From: Maritalea sp049801075
GTDB taxonomy: Bacteria > Pseudomonadota > Alphaproteobacteria > Rhizobiales > Devosiaceae
Reading direction: 5' to 3'
Assembly (NCBI RefSeq): GCF_049801075.1
Contig: NZ_JBNAGG010000001.1
Location: forward strand, 744,001 to 808,000
DNA: 64,000 nucleotides
Below, piece by piece: positions 23,202 to 32,548 of this stretch. Made by a program: the position numbers and the translations under genes. The notes under the pieces were generated by a model that saw only the letters and a program-made list of their open reading frames with translations, was not told the DNA's origin and searched no databases. The first letter of the stretch is position 1. The number at the start of each line of letters is the position of its first letter.

Positions 23202-24274
23202 CCCTGATTGGCCTGCATGTCAGCATCAAAATTTGCAAAGCCATCCTTATGGTGATGAGCCTGTTTTTCGCCCTAGTTGGGCTCATCGAGATCGTTGAGT
23301 TTGGCAGCGGCGCTGGCACCAACATCATGACGCATCCTTTGACCACGCTTTCTTCTGCTGCGCTCACAGCCGCAGTGTGGAGCATGGATTTGCTGCCCAT
23401 TTCGTTTGTGATTGGCGGCGTTATCGCGATTAGTGATTTACAAAACCACCGCGAGCTCATTGTCGCCAAAGCATCAGGCATTTCGATTTGGGGCATTTTA
23501 CGTGCCCCCCTCATTTTTGCCATTTTGGTCGGGCTTTGCGTCAGCTACGCATTGGACCCCCTCGTTCTTCGCCTCAACGATATTGTTGATGCCCGCGTGA
23601 AGGCGCAATCGTCTGCAACCGGCACGTTGGATCGTCGGTCTGGCTGGCTCGAGCAATCCTATGATGGGGGCCGCTATATCATCAAAGCAGATGAAATCCT
23701 GAACACGGGTGATGCCATGAATGGCGTCAATGTGTTTATGTTGGGCGGCCAAAATGGTGACAATCGTCAAATCGTGGCCGAACAGGCGCGGTATGAGAAT
23801 TTTGAATGGCGTTTTTTCGACGGTATCATCAGCGAACCCGGCAATCCTGTTCAACAATTTGAGCAATTTACCCTGCCCACCAATTTTAGCGCCGCGCAGT
23901 TGCGCCTTCAGGTTGGGTCGATCTCCCGCATGTCGATTTTTGAGTTGAAATCGCAACTGCGTGGTAAAACCGTCACAACCCCAGCCGAATATACCGCACA
24001 AATGCGAATGCGGCGGCTTGAAGCCTTGCCAATTGTTCTTGTTGGTACTTTATTAATTGCGTTTGCATTTACATCGGGTTATTCACGGCTGGGCACGTCT
24101 GGCACTCACATAATTTACGGAATTTTGTTAGGGTTTGTCGTGTATATTTTGACGAAACTTGCCGACCGCGCCGGAGAATCTGGCAATATAAATGCACTGT
24201 TGGCAGCATGGGGACCTGCAATTGTAGCGATTGTGATTGGCACAACCGTTCTGTTGCGGAAGGAAGATGGATGA
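23198..24274 (+). CDS. lptG: LPS export ABC transporter permease LptG
   Basis: 358 residues from the ATG in the 4-base overlap with lptF. Same fold as LptF: TM1-3 (MSLFFALVGLIEIVEFG, DLLPISFVIGGVIAIS, LRAPLIFAILVGLCVSYALD), a periplasmic jellyroll, and C-terminal TM4-6 (LEALPIVLVGTLLIAFAFTS, YGILLGFVVYILTKLADRAG). The coupling loop RELIVAKASGISIWG is visible and should contact LptB. The stop overlaps lptD as ATGA (24271-24274). Confidence 0.93.
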   Translation: MTLIGLHVSIKICKAILMVMSLFFALVGLIEIVEFGSGAGTNIMTHPLTTLSSAALTAAVWSMDLLPISFVIGGVIAISDLQNHRELIVAKASGISIWGILRAPLIFAILVGLCVSYALDPLVLRLNDIVDARVKAQSSATGTLDRRSGWLEQSYDGGRYIIKADEILNTGDAMNGVNVFMLGGQNGDNRQIVAEQARYENFEWRFFDGIISEPGNPVQQFEQFTLPTNFSAAQLRLQVGSISRMSIFELKSQLRGKTVTTPAEYTAQMRMRRLEALPIVLVGTLLIAFAFTSGYSRLGTSGTHIIYGILLGFVVYILTKLADRAGESGNINALLAAWGPAIVAIVIGTTVLLRKEDG

Positions 24275-26577
24275 GCGTGACGCGTAATTGCACGCATAAG
24301 GGGAAGTTTAAGTCTGCGTTGCTGGGCCTTGGGTTGCTGGCGACCTGCGCTTTTGTGCCAGCAGCTATGGCACAACAAACTCAACTTCTTCCATCTGATT
24401 ATTTCGCGGGCCAAGCCCTATCCACCAGCAGTGATCTCAAAGTTTCCGCGCAAACGCTTACCGTTTTGCCTGCGCAGGATTTGATCGTCGCCACAGGCGA
24501 TGTTGAATTGTCTGCCGAAGGCTACCTGATCCGAGCGCAGCGTGTTGTTTACAATAAGCGCACGCGTGAAGTTGAATTGTTGGGCGATGTGGCTGTTCGG
24601 GACCCGGATGGTCTTGTTTATGTCGCAGACAAAGCCAACCTTACTGGTGACTTCCGCCAAGGTTTCCTTGAAAATCTGATTTTTCAAGACGAGGCAGGCT
24701 ACTGGCTTTCCGCCGCAGAGGCTGAGATCAAACCTAATCGTAGCCTTGACCTAAATGATGCGGATATCACCCCTTGTGGCACCTGCGTTGATGAGAATGG
24801 CCGTGAGATTGGTTGGCGCATTAAGGCTGTGCGCATTGTGCGCAACACCGAAGAGAAAACCATTTATTTCGAGCGCCCTTCCATGGTGTTCGCCGGCTTT
24901 CCCATTGCCACCATCCCCTATTTAACGATCCCTGATCCATCGCTCACCGATTTTGACGAGATATTTAGAGCACGTCTCTCCTATTCGAAAGAACTGGGTG
25001 TTGGCATCGCTTATCCGGGCTTTATTCTGCACGACCCGCGGACAAATCTGACACTGACACCAACAATCTTCACCAACCAAGGCGTGCTGGGTCAGTTGGA
25101 TTGGTCACATTCCACAAAGGTGACGTCTGTTAAGGTCAGTGGATATGGCATTTATCAGTTCAACCCATCCGCCTTTTCCGGCAAGTTGGGCGACCGAAAT
25201 TTCCGTGGTGCTGTGCAAGCTAAAACCACTTACACGCCAACTGAGCATCTAACCATTGGTGGCGCCTATACGCTGTTTTCTGATCGCTCATTCCTCAAAG
25301 ACTATGATGTTGGCGATCGCGAAGGTGATTATGCCGTCAATCGCGTTTATGGCACTTATCTTGAAGATGACAGCTATCTAGACGCGCGGATTGAGCAATA
25401 TGTTGGCTTAGGTGAAAATGGCGCAACCAATGAGGCACGCCAAGCGCTGATCGTGCCGAAAATTGAAGCCAATCATGTGCAAGAGCTTGCCAATGATTGG
25501 GGCGAAGTTCGGCTTTCTGGTAAGCTCATTCATTTGGAGCGCAACACTGATCACAGCAAAATGGTTGGCGGCACCGAACATGTTTTGGGCTTTGAGGGCG
25601 CAAAGTCGCACCTATCGCTTGAAGCAGGCTGGACAAATCAATGGGTCGCCCCCGGCGGTTTGCTGATCGCTCCTTATTTGGGCGTGCGTGGAGATTTTGT
25701 ACAATATGATGGTGGCAGCTCCCATGGTGCTGCACCAGCCGCAGAATTAGTTTATAGCGCTACACCCATTGCCGCCTTGGATGTGAGTTGGCCCTTAGTC
25801 GGCACTGATAGTTCAGGCACCAAACATTATTTTGCGCCACGTTTGCAAATTGTGTCGCGCGGCGGCCCCACCAACACTGGGATCACCAATGATGATGCCC
25901 AGAGCTTTGTGTTTGATGACAGTAATCTCTTCAGTTTCAATCGGTTCTCCGGTGAAGACCGTCAGGACAGTGGTACCCGCGTCGCCATTGGCGCGCAATA
26001 TAATGCCGATTTCGGCAATGGTCGCTGGGTTGATATTGTGGTGGGCCAATCATACCAAATTGGCGGCACCAACGCGATGGCTGTGGCTAATCCAAACCAA
26101 ACAGGTCTTGGCAGCGGTGCTGACGTGTCCCCCGCCTACATCGTTGCAGGCATCCAAGGCGCGCCGTTGGATGGGGTGACTTTGGGCGCCAAAACTCTTG
26201 TTGATCCGCAAAATGGCCGCGTTGCACGTGGTTCAATTGCGGGCAGATATAGCGCTGATATTTTCAGTGCCGGCGCGTTTTACAGCTACGCCCATCAAAG
26301 CGTTTCGCCTGGCGCCACCCAGGATCGGCATGAAGTCGGTGGCGATGTGCGCATCAATATCGATGATTATTGGAGCGTTGGTGTCTATTCAAACTATGAT
26401 CTGGCAGATCAGAGCTTTGTCAGCTATGGCGGTGATTTGAGCTATGATGACGGTTATTTGGGCGGCTCCGTCTATTACAACCGATCTTCAGCCAACACCC
26501 TCGACCCCCAAGACACCATTGGGGCTAAGCTAAAGCTGAAAATGATCGGCGATTACGCCTATGATCATGATTTTTAA
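24271..26577 (+). CDS. lptD: LPS-assembly protein LptD
   Basis: 768 residues from the ATG in the overlap with lptG. Signal peptide (KSALLGLGLLATCAFVPAAM, cleavage near AMAQ), N-terminal OstA beta-jellyroll (VLPAQDLIVATGDVELSAEG, VVYNKRTREVELLGDVAVRD, CGTC pair near ITPCGTCVDENG), then a long beta-barrel domain ending in aromatic-tipped strands. It inserts LPS into the outer leaflet. Cys pairs are fewer than in E. coli LptD, common in alphaproteobacteria. Surrounded by its pathway partners. Confidence 0.93.
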   Translation: MSVTRNCTHKGKFKSALLGLGLLATCAFVPAAMAQQTQLLPSDYFAGQALSTSSDLKVSAQTLTVLPAQDLIVATGDVELSAEGYLIRAQRVVYNKRTREVELLGDVAVRDPDGLVYVADKANLTGDFRQGFLENLIFQDEAGYWLSAAEAEIKPNRSLDLNDADITPCGTCVDENGREIGWRIKAVRIVRNTEEKTIYFERPSMVFAGFPIATIPYLTIPDPSLTDFDEIFRARLSYSKELGVGIAYPGFILHDPRTNLTLTPTIFTNQGVLGQLDWSHSTKVTSVKVSGYGIYQFNPSAFSGKLGDRNFRGAVQAKTTYTPTEHLTIGGAYTLFSDRSFLKDYDVGDREGDYAVNRVYGTYLEDDSYLDARIEQYVGLGENGATNEARQALIVPKIEANHVQELANDWGEVRLSGKLIHLERNTDHSKMVGGTEHVLGFEGAKSHLSLEAGWTNQWVAPGGLLIAPYLGVRGDFVQYDGGSSHGAAPAAELVYSATPIAALDVSWPLVGTDSSGTKHYFAPRLQIVSRGGPTNTGITNDDAQSFVFDDSNLFSFNRFSGEDRQDSGTRVAIGAQYNADFGNGRWVDIVVGQSYQIGGTNAMAVANPNQTGLGSGADVSPAYIVAGIQGAPLDGVTLGAKTLVDPQNGRVARGSIAGRYSADIFSAGAFYSYAHQSVSPGATQDRHEVGGDVRINIDDYWSVGVYSNYDLADQSFVSYGGDLSYDDGYLGGSVYYNRSSANTLDPQDTIGAKLKLKMIGDYAYDHDF

Positions 26578-26668
26578 TGTTGAAACCCTAGTCAAACTCA
26601 AAAAATAGCCGCATTCTTTGCCGATTAGTGCTATTCGACTTCAAATAATCAATTAGGAACGAACAGAT

Positions 26669-27568
26669 ATGCGTATCGTGAGCCTTATATTTATCGCCCT
26701 GTTGAGCTTGGCAAGTTTTGGCCAGACTAGCTTTGCGGCCACGATTAAAGTTGTGGTCAATGGCACAACAATCACTGATCATGATATTAGCCAGCGCGCC
26801 AAATTTATGCGGCTTGAGCGGCGAGGCAAATCCAATAACGACCGTCTTCGTTTGGCACGAGAAGAACTAATCGATGAAGCGTTGATGATCGGTGAAATGA
26901 AACGCATTGGGCGCTCCGTGCCTGATTCTGCCGTGAATGATGCCTACGCCAAGGTTGCGGTAAACTTGAAATTGAGCTCTTCAAAATTGACACAGATTTT
27001 GAACGCCGCTGGCGTGCAATCTAAAACACTTAAAGACAAACTTCGTGCACAGATTGCTTGGCAAGGTGTGGTCGCAAATGTGCTGCGCAAAAAGGTTCAA
27101 ATTTCTGACCTCGAATTGGATTTGGCTGCGCGGGAAGAAGTTGGCAATGCCACGAATTTCGATTTCATGCTCACTGAAATCGTGTTTTTGAACACAACCG
27201 GGTCCACACGTTCGCGCACCAACGAGGCGAACCAATATCGCCGTAACTTTAATGGCTGCGACAATGCTGTGGCTTTGGCCCTTTCTTATCGTGACGCAGC
27301 GGTGCGCAAAATTGGTCGCCGTCACTCTACACAGCTGGCAGATCCTGTTGCCAAAGAGTTGGCTGGTCTGAATGTTGGTGGCATTTCTAAGCCACGCACC
27401 ATTGCGAGCGGTGTGCAAATGCTGGCCATTTGCGCCAAGACACAGGCCGAAGATTTGACCTTTGTGAAAAACAAATTGCGCAATGAAGTGGGCACCGAAA
27501 AGCTTAAGGACGAAGCTTCCGATTATCTTGCCAAGCTGCGCGAACAAGCAAATATCGAGAACCGATAG
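26669..27568 (+). CDS. surA: SurA-like periplasmic chaperone with weak PPIase part
   Basis: 299 residues with signal peptide (MRIVSLIFIALLSLASFGQT, cleavage near FAAT). N-terminal SurA domain: VVNGTTITDHDISQRAKFM, LREELIDEALMIGEMKRIG-like helix block. Only one C-terminal rotamase-like region is present and its parvulin signature is not recognisable (EIVFLNTTGSTRSRTNE...). SurA helps outer-membrane proteins such as LptD fold. Its place between lptD and pdxA is the conserved order. Confidence 0.8.
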   Translation: MRIVSLIFIALLSLASFGQTSFAATIKVVVNGTTITDHDISQRAKFMRLERRGKSNNDRLRLAREELIDEALMIGEMKRIGRSVPDSAVNDAYAKVAVNLKLSSSKLTQILNAAGVQSKTLKDKLRAQIAWQGVVANVLRKKVQISDLELDLAAREEVGNATNFDFMLTEIVFLNTTGSTRSRTNEANQYRRNFNGCDNAVALALSYRDAAVRKIGRRHSTQLADPVAKELAGLNVGGISKPRTIASGVQMLAICAKTQAEDLTFVKNKLRNEVGTEKLKDEASDYLAKLREQANIENR

Positions 27569-27586
27569 TCTAACGAGGATATCAAT

Positions 27587-28603
27587 ATGGCCCTCGCCCC
27601 CCTCGCCGTTTCGATTGGAGAGCCTGCGGGCATTGGGCCGGACCTGATATTGCAAGCCTATCAAGAACGGGTAGCCCGCCAGCTGCCCGTTTTTTGTGTT
27701 TTTGGCGACCCAGCCTTTTTGGCCGCGCGCGCCAAGCGGTTGGGATATGAGTTTGAGATTGAAGCGACGACACCAGATGAGGCAATTGAGGTTTTTGAAC
27801 GTGCATTGCCAGTGTTTGATCTCGGCCACCGCATTGAAGATCAGCCGGGCGTGCTGTCGCCGCTTGCGGCCAATATGGTGATTGATGCTATCCGCGATGG
27901 TGTCGCGTCTATTTTTGCGGGCCAGTGCCGTGGGTTGGTTACGGCCCCGATTCACAAAGCCAATCTCTACAAAGAAGGCTTTGATTTCCCGGGTCACACA
28001 GAATATCTGGCCGCGCTTTGCGCGAAGAACGGAAACCCGCTGACGCCGATCATGATGTTGGCGCACGGCAACCACCGTGCGGTGCCTGTCACTATTCATA
28101 TGGCGTTGCGGCAAGTCTTCGAAACGCTGACACCTGATCTGATCATGGACACTATTCGCATTGTTCACCGTGACTTGCAAAATCGCTTTCGCATTCCCAC
28201 GCCGCAAATTGGTGTAACCGGTTTGAACCCACATGCGGGTGAAGATGGCACTATGGGCAGTGAGGAAATCAATATCATTGCCCCCGCGTTACAGCAATTG
28301 CAGGAGGATGGCATCGCAGCAGCAGGGCCATTGCCTGCGGATACGGCCTTTGCACCGCACATTTGGTCCAATTATGATGCGATGATTGCCATGTATCATG
28401 ATCAGGCGCTGATCCCCGTAAAGGCGATCGGGTTTGACGACGGCGTGAATATCACTTTAGGGCTGCCAATTGTGCGCACCTCGCCCGATCATGGCACTGC
28501 GCTTTCGCTGGCAGGAACCGGCACAGCCTCGCCCAATAGTTTTTTGAAGGCCCTTGCCATTGCCGACGAAATGACCCAAAAGCCCCTCAGCTTAGGTGAA
28601 TGA
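27587..28603 (+). CDS. pdxA: 4-hydroxythreonine-4-phosphate dehydrogenase
   Basis: 338 residues, full length. Catalyses the NAD-dependent oxidation step in DXP-dependent PLP synthesis. Seen: SIGEPAGIGPDL at the N-terminus, metal-site TAPIHKANLYKEGFDFPGHT, VTGLNPHAGEDGTMGSEE, MYHDQALIPVKAIGFDDGVN and RTSPDHGTALSLAGTG. The gap to surA is 18 bases and to rsmA 18 bases, so all three are in one operon. Confidence 0.96.
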   Translation: MALAPLAVSIGEPAGIGPDLILQAYQERVARQLPVFCVFGDPAFLAARAKRLGYEFEIEATTPDEAIEVFERALPVFDLGHRIEDQPGVLSPLAANMVIDAIRDGVASIFAGQCRGLVTAPIHKANLYKEGFDFPGHTEYLAALCAKNGNPLTPIMMLAHGNHRAVPVTIHMALRQVFETLTPDLIMDTIRIVHRDLQNRFRIPTPQIGVTGLNPHAGEDGTMGSEEINIIAPALQQLQEDGIAAAGPLPADTAFAPHIWSNYDAMIAMYHDQALIPVKAIGFDDGVNITLGLPIVRTSPDHGTALSLAGTGTASPNSFLKALAIADEMTQKPLSLGE

Positions 28604-28621
28604 GATAGATCGGTTAAATAC

Positions 28622-29461
28622 ATGAGCCAAATTGACGAATTGCCGCCCCTGCGCGAAGTGATCGCCCAGCATGGCTTGCGGGCAAAAAAAGAATTGGGTC
28701 AGAATTTTCTGCTCGATCTCAATTTGACGGCACGCATTGCACGCATTGCAGAACCGCTTGAAGATCATACCATAATTGAAGTTGGGCCCGGGCCCGGCGG
28801 TTTAACACGCGGATTGTTGGCTTCGGGTGCCAAAAAGGTGATCGCCATTGAGCGCGATGACCGTGCTTTGCCAGCATTGGCAGAGATTGCAGCCGCCTAT
28901 CCGGATCGACTGGAAGTCATTCCAGGCGATGCGATAGAGATTGACTATCGCGCGTTGGCCGATGGCCCGACAAAAATTGTTGCCAACCTCCCCTACAACA
29001 TTGCAACCCCTTTGCTCACAGGATGGTTGGACGGCCCTTGGCCACCCTATTTCGACAGTTTGACATTGATGTTTCAAAAGGAAGTTGCAGACCGTATTTG
29101 TGCACCCGTTGGCAGTAAAGCGTTTGGCCGTCTTTCGATCCTTTCGCAATGGCGGTGCCACACCAAGGTGGCGCTGAATGTGGGCCCCGGGGCCTTCACA
29201 CCACCGCCAAAGGTGAGTTCAGCGATTGTGCATTTGGTGCCGAAGCCTGACGCGCAGCAGATTAAGGCAAGCACTTTGGAACATGTCACCCGCGCTGCAT
29301 TTGGTCAGCGCCGCAAAATGCTCCGCCAAAGCCTTAAAAGCTTGAATGTTGATTTGCCAATTTTGTTTGATGACATGTCGCTCAAAGGCACCGAACGTGC
29401 CGAGCAATTGAGTACCGAACAGTTTGTAGAAATGGCCCGCTGGGTTGAGACGAACCGCTAA
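28622..29461 (+). CDS. rsmA: 16S rRNA (adenine1518/1519-N6)-dimethyltransferase
   Basis: 279 residues (also known as KsgA). SAM-binding motif I IIEVGPGPGGLTRGLL, acidic IAIERD, VIPGDAIEID, and catalytic NLPYNIATP (motif IV). Start of the family is visible in KKELGQNFLLD. Methylates two adjacent adenines in helix 45 late in 30S assembly. Last gene of the lptF-to-rsmA operon; a hairpin at 29484 follows. Confidence 0.97.
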   Translation: MSQIDELPPLREVIAQHGLRAKKELGQNFLLDLNLTARIARIAEPLEDHTIIEVGPGPGGLTRGLLASGAKKVIAIERDDRALPALAEIAAAYPDRLEVIPGDAIEIDYRALADGPTKIVANLPYNIATPLLTGWLDGPWPPYFDSLTLMFQKEVADRICAPVGSKAFGRLSILSQWRCHTKVALNVGPGAFTPPPKVSSAIVHLVPKPDAQQIKASTLEHVTRAAFGQRRKMLRQSLKSLNVDLPILFDDMSLKGTERAEQLSTEQFVEMARWVETNR

Positions 29462-29483
29462 AAATACCCCCCAAAATGCAAAA

Positions 29484-29508
29484 CACCCGCTCGAACCACG
29501 AGCGGGTG
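29484..29508. terminator. hairpin between convergent rsmA and gmk
   Basis: CACCCGCTCG (29484-29493), loop AACCA, CGAGCGGGTG (29499-29508). The T-rich side (TTTTGCATTTTG) serves minus-strand transcription from gmk; the plus side lacks a T-run. The 240 bases from here to gmk show no gene. Confidence 0.65.
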
Positions 29509-29746
29509 GACACAGCAATATTCGTGCCTAATATTGAGTATCGTGAGCGCATATACAAAAAGATGGTGGACTGGCAACCCATCCCAATTGGCATAAAATT
29601 TCCAATTGTTCAAAATTGCACATCTCTTTGTTAGCCATTCATATTTAGCACGGAAGCTAATTCATGTACAGGCTTGTGAACATGTGAAGTGGTAAAAATT
29701 GCCGCATGGTGAATACCCTGATCGTAATTCACCGCATCCGAGCTTC

Positions 29747-30385
29747 TCACAAGATTGAATCAAGCTCGTTTTGCAAGCCTTTGACAAAATTGGATAAATC
29801 TTTTTGGCGTGACGGCATCATGCGGGCGGAGTCCAAGATGGACGCAACGGCGGCACAGCTTTCCTCCAAATCGCGGTTGACGATAATATAGTCATAGCTT
29901 TCCCATTGCTTCAGCTCTTGTTGCGCTGTCGTCAGGCGGCGGCGGATCACTTCTTCGCTGTCATCTGCGCGGCGCTCCAGCCTATGTTTCAGCTCGGCAA
30001 TTGATGGGGGAAGGATGAAAACACCGATAATGTCTTCTGGACATTTTTCGTAAAGCTGGATTGCGCCTTGATAGTCGATGTCAAACAACACATCCCGGCC
30101 GGCATCCAGTTCTGTTTCAATCGCGGCCTTTGGCGTCGCGTAGAAATTGCCGTGCACTTCGGCCCATTCCAACAGTTCGCCCTTGTCGCGCATTTGTTCG
30201 AATTGCTCGACGGTCTTAAAGAAATAGTCCACGCCATCAACTTCATTGGCGCGCTTTGGACGCGTGGTCACTGAAATGGATAGTTTGAGGTTTGGATCCT
30301 GCTGCAAAATGGTGCGCGAGATCGAGGTTTTCCCTGCCCCGGATGGCGATGAAAGGATGAGCATCAAGCCCCGACGATCAAACAT
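29747..30385 (-). CDS. gmk: guanylate kinase
   Basis: 212 residues. P-loop LSSPSGAGKTSISRTIL (P-loop about 13-20), GMP-binding VTTRPKRANEVDGVDYFF, and DIDYQGAIQL. Phosphorylates GMP to GDP with ATP. Follows yicC at 8 bases, the common yicC-gmk order. The C-terminus is of normal length. Confidence 0.96.
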   Translation of the reverse strand: MFDRRGLMLILSSPSGAGKTSISRTILQQDPNLKLSISVTTRPKRANEVDGVDYFFKTVEQFEQMRDKGELLEWAEVHGNFYATPKAAIETELDAGRDVLFDIDYQGAIQLYEKCPEDIIGVFILPPSIAELKHRLERRADDSEEVIRRRLTTAQQELKQWESYDYIIVNRDLEESCAAVASILDSARMMPSRQKDLSNFVKGLQNELDSIL

Positions 30386-30393
30386 GGAAAATC

Positions 30394-31287
30394 CTATTCT
30401 ATATTTTGAACTTGTTCACGTAATTGGTCGATTGCAGCCTTTAAATCAAGGCCAATTGCAGTCAAGTCCACATGATTGCTCTTCGAGCACAATGTGTTGG
30501 CTTCGCGATTGAATTCTTGCGAGAGAAAATCGAGCTTTCGTCCCACCGCGCCACCACCTTTGAGCAGCTTACGTGCGGCATCTACGTGCGCGGCCAAGCG
30601 GTCTAACTCTTCACGAATATCGGCTTTGGTGGCCAGCATCAGCGCCTCAGCGTGCAAGCGATCTTCTGCCAAGCCGTTCTCGCCTTCCTGCAATTGGGCG
30701 ATTTGCCCCTGCAATTTTTCTAAAATGGCTTCACGGCTGCGGGCAGGATGCTCCTCAGCCTTCAATGTCAGTTCTGCAATTTCGACGAGACGTTGGGTTA
30801 AAAATGCTTGGACATTGAGCCCCTCCGCTTCGCGCGAAGCAATAAGATCGGCAATGGCATTGTCTGCAGCATTCAGAATGGCCTGTTTCAAATCGGCAAG
30901 GTCTTCATCGTTCAACTGGGCTTCGGTGAGCTCCAGCACCCCTTTAAGCCCTAAAATGCCATCCAAGCGGGGGCGATCGGCCTCTACTTTGCTGGCAAGG
31001 TCAGTCATCGCGGCAAGCACTGTGTCCAGCGCTTGCTGATTAACGCTCACTTCGCTCTGCAAATGTTCATAAGTGATGTTGAGGTTAACCTGCACGGCGC
31101 CGCGCGTCAGCGCCTTGGATAGCTTTTGCCGCAGCAAGTTTTCCAAATCGTCGATGCCGTGCGGTACGCGCAGCCGCAAATCAAGGCCGCGCGCATTTAC
31201 GGATTTGATTTCAAGATTGAAGGACGCGCCCGAAATGCCCCCCGATGCCCGGGCAAAACCGGTCATGCTTGCGATGGGTTTGGACAT
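30394..31287 (-). CDS. yicC: YicC/YloC family endoribonuclease
   Basis: 297 residues. N-terminal SMTGFARASGGISGASFNLE and the C-terminal DUF1732 segment with DIREELDRLAAHVDAARKLL and GRKLDFLSQEFNREANTLCS, both strongly conserved. Family members are manganese-dependent RNases linked to small-RNA turnover. Lies between mltG and gmk on the same strand. Confidence 0.92.
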   Translation of the reverse strand: MSKPIASMTGFARASGGISGASFNLEIKSVNARGLDLRLRVPHGIDDLENLLRQKLSKALTRGAVQVNLNITYEHLQSEVSVNQQALDTVLAAMTDLASKVEADRPRLDGILGLKGVLELTEAQLNDEDLADLKQAILNAADNAIADLIASREAEGLNVQAFLTQRLVEIAELTLKAEEHPARSREAILEKLQGQIAQLQEGENGLAEDRLHAEALMLATKADIREELDRLAAHVDAARKLLKGGGAVGRKLDFLSQEFNREANTLCSKSNHVDLTAIGLDLKAAIDQLREQVQNIE

Positions 31288-31324
31288 ATCAGCTCTCCTT
31301 TGCGCGATAAATTGCGCCCTTGTT

Positions 31325-32437
31325 TTATTGATTGCTGCTGTCGTCGTCCAGCTTTTCCGCTTCCTGCTGTTCCAGCGCTTCTTTTTCTTCCTGTGCCGCT
31401 TTTTCTTCAGCTTCTAGGCGTTCTTTTTCAATTTTGCGCCACGCAGCAACATTGGCTTGGTGCTCTTTGTAGCTGTTTGCAAATGCATGGCCACCTGTGC
31501 CATCAGCTACAAAGTAAAGCGCTTCGGTTTCCGCTGGGTTGGCCACGGCCTTCATGGATTCAATGCCTGGGTTGGCAATTGGGCCCACGGGCAAGCCATC
31601 GATTTGATAGGTGTTATATTCTGTTTTCTTATCAATCTCGGACCGACGCAAACCACGCCCCAAAACGCCCTCACCCTTGGTGATGCCGTAGATGATGGTT
31701 GGGTCTGATTGCAGGCGCATGCCTTTGTTCAGCCGATTGATGAATACGCCAGCTACTTCTGGGCGTTCAGCGGCCAAGCCTGTTTCTTTTTCGACGATAG
31801 ACGCCAGGATCACCAGTTCTTCCGGTGTTTCAATTGGCAGGCCTTCGTCACGGTTTTCCCAAATCTCGGCCAACGCTTCATCATGCGCCTCAATCATTTG
31901 CTCAAGCACGCTTTGGCGGGTGGCGCCGCGTTCGAAATTATATGTGTTGGGCAACAAAGCTCCCTCGGCGGGAATCTCTTCGATTTCGCCAGTCAGCAAG
32001 TCAGCTGCTTTAAGTCGCTCAACAATCTGCCAGGAGGTGAAACCTTCAGGGATTGTCACATTATATTGGATGGCACGGCCTTCGGTCAGTTCAATCAAGA
32101 TATCGCGCATGGAGGACCGGGCGGCGATGCGGAATTCGCCAGCTTTCAGCTCGGTGTCCTTATCCATGGCGACGGTGCCAAAACGGAAGATGTAAGAACT
32201 GGAAATCAGGCCTTCGTCTTGCAGTTTACGGGCGATGGTTGAAACCCCTGCCCCTTGCGGCACTGCGAAGATTGTTTCGCTTTCGATAGGTCCGTCAGAA
32301 TTGAATTGGTTGACGCCGAAATAGATCACGCCGCCGACGATGACCAAGCCGAGAATAACGAGCGACATGAACGCATTTGCGATCCGCACAAATGTATTTG
32401 GTTTTTTACGAACTTTGTTTTTGCGTTTTCCAAACAT
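31325..32437 (-). CDS. mltG: endolytic transglycosylase MltG
   Basis: 370 residues. One N-terminal membrane segment (MSLVILGLVIVGGVIYFGV, about 24-42), a LysM-like region, and the YceG catalytic domain with LASIVEKETG (catalytic Glu near 216) and RLQSDPTIIYGITKG. Cleaves nascent glycan strands in the periplasm. Odd: an extra charged C-terminal tail of about 35 residues, rich in Glu, Lys and Gln (KERLEAEEKAAQEEKEALEQ...). Confidence 0.93.
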   Translation of the reverse strand: MFGKRKNKVRKKPNTFVRIANAFMSLVILGLVIVGGVIYFGVNQFNSDGPIESETIFAVPQGAGVSTIARKLQDEGLISSSYIFRFGTVAMDKDTELKAGEFRIAARSSMRDILIELTEGRAIQYNVTIPEGFTSWQIVERLKAADLLTGEIEEIPAEGALLPNTYNFERGATRQSVLEQMIEAHDEALAEIWENRDEGLPIETPEELVILASIVEKETGLAAERPEVAGVFINRLNKGMRLQSDPTIIYGITKGEGVLGRGLRRSEIDKKTEYNTYQIDGLPVGPIANPGIESMKAVANPAETEALYFVADGTGGHAFANSYKEHQANVAAWRKIEKERLEAEEKAAQEEKEALEQQEAEKLDDDSSNQ

Positions 32438-32487
32438 GGCACCCTGCTTATTCTGATTTTGGCGCTATACTGAATGGAAGATTAGGG

Positions 32488-32523
32488 CAAAAACAAGAGC
32501 GAAGAATCCTCTTCCCCGCTCTT
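32488..32523 (-). terminator. intrinsic terminator after fabF
   Basis: On the minus strand AAGAGC-ggg-GAAG, loop AGGATT, CTTC-GCTCTT, followed by GTTTTTG. The stem has a 3-base bulge. The plus strand also ends in a T-run. It separates fabF from mltG, so mltG-yicC-gmk probably has its own promoter. Confidence 0.7.
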
Positions 32524-32548
32524 TTTGTCGCGATGTGGAACCGCAGCC

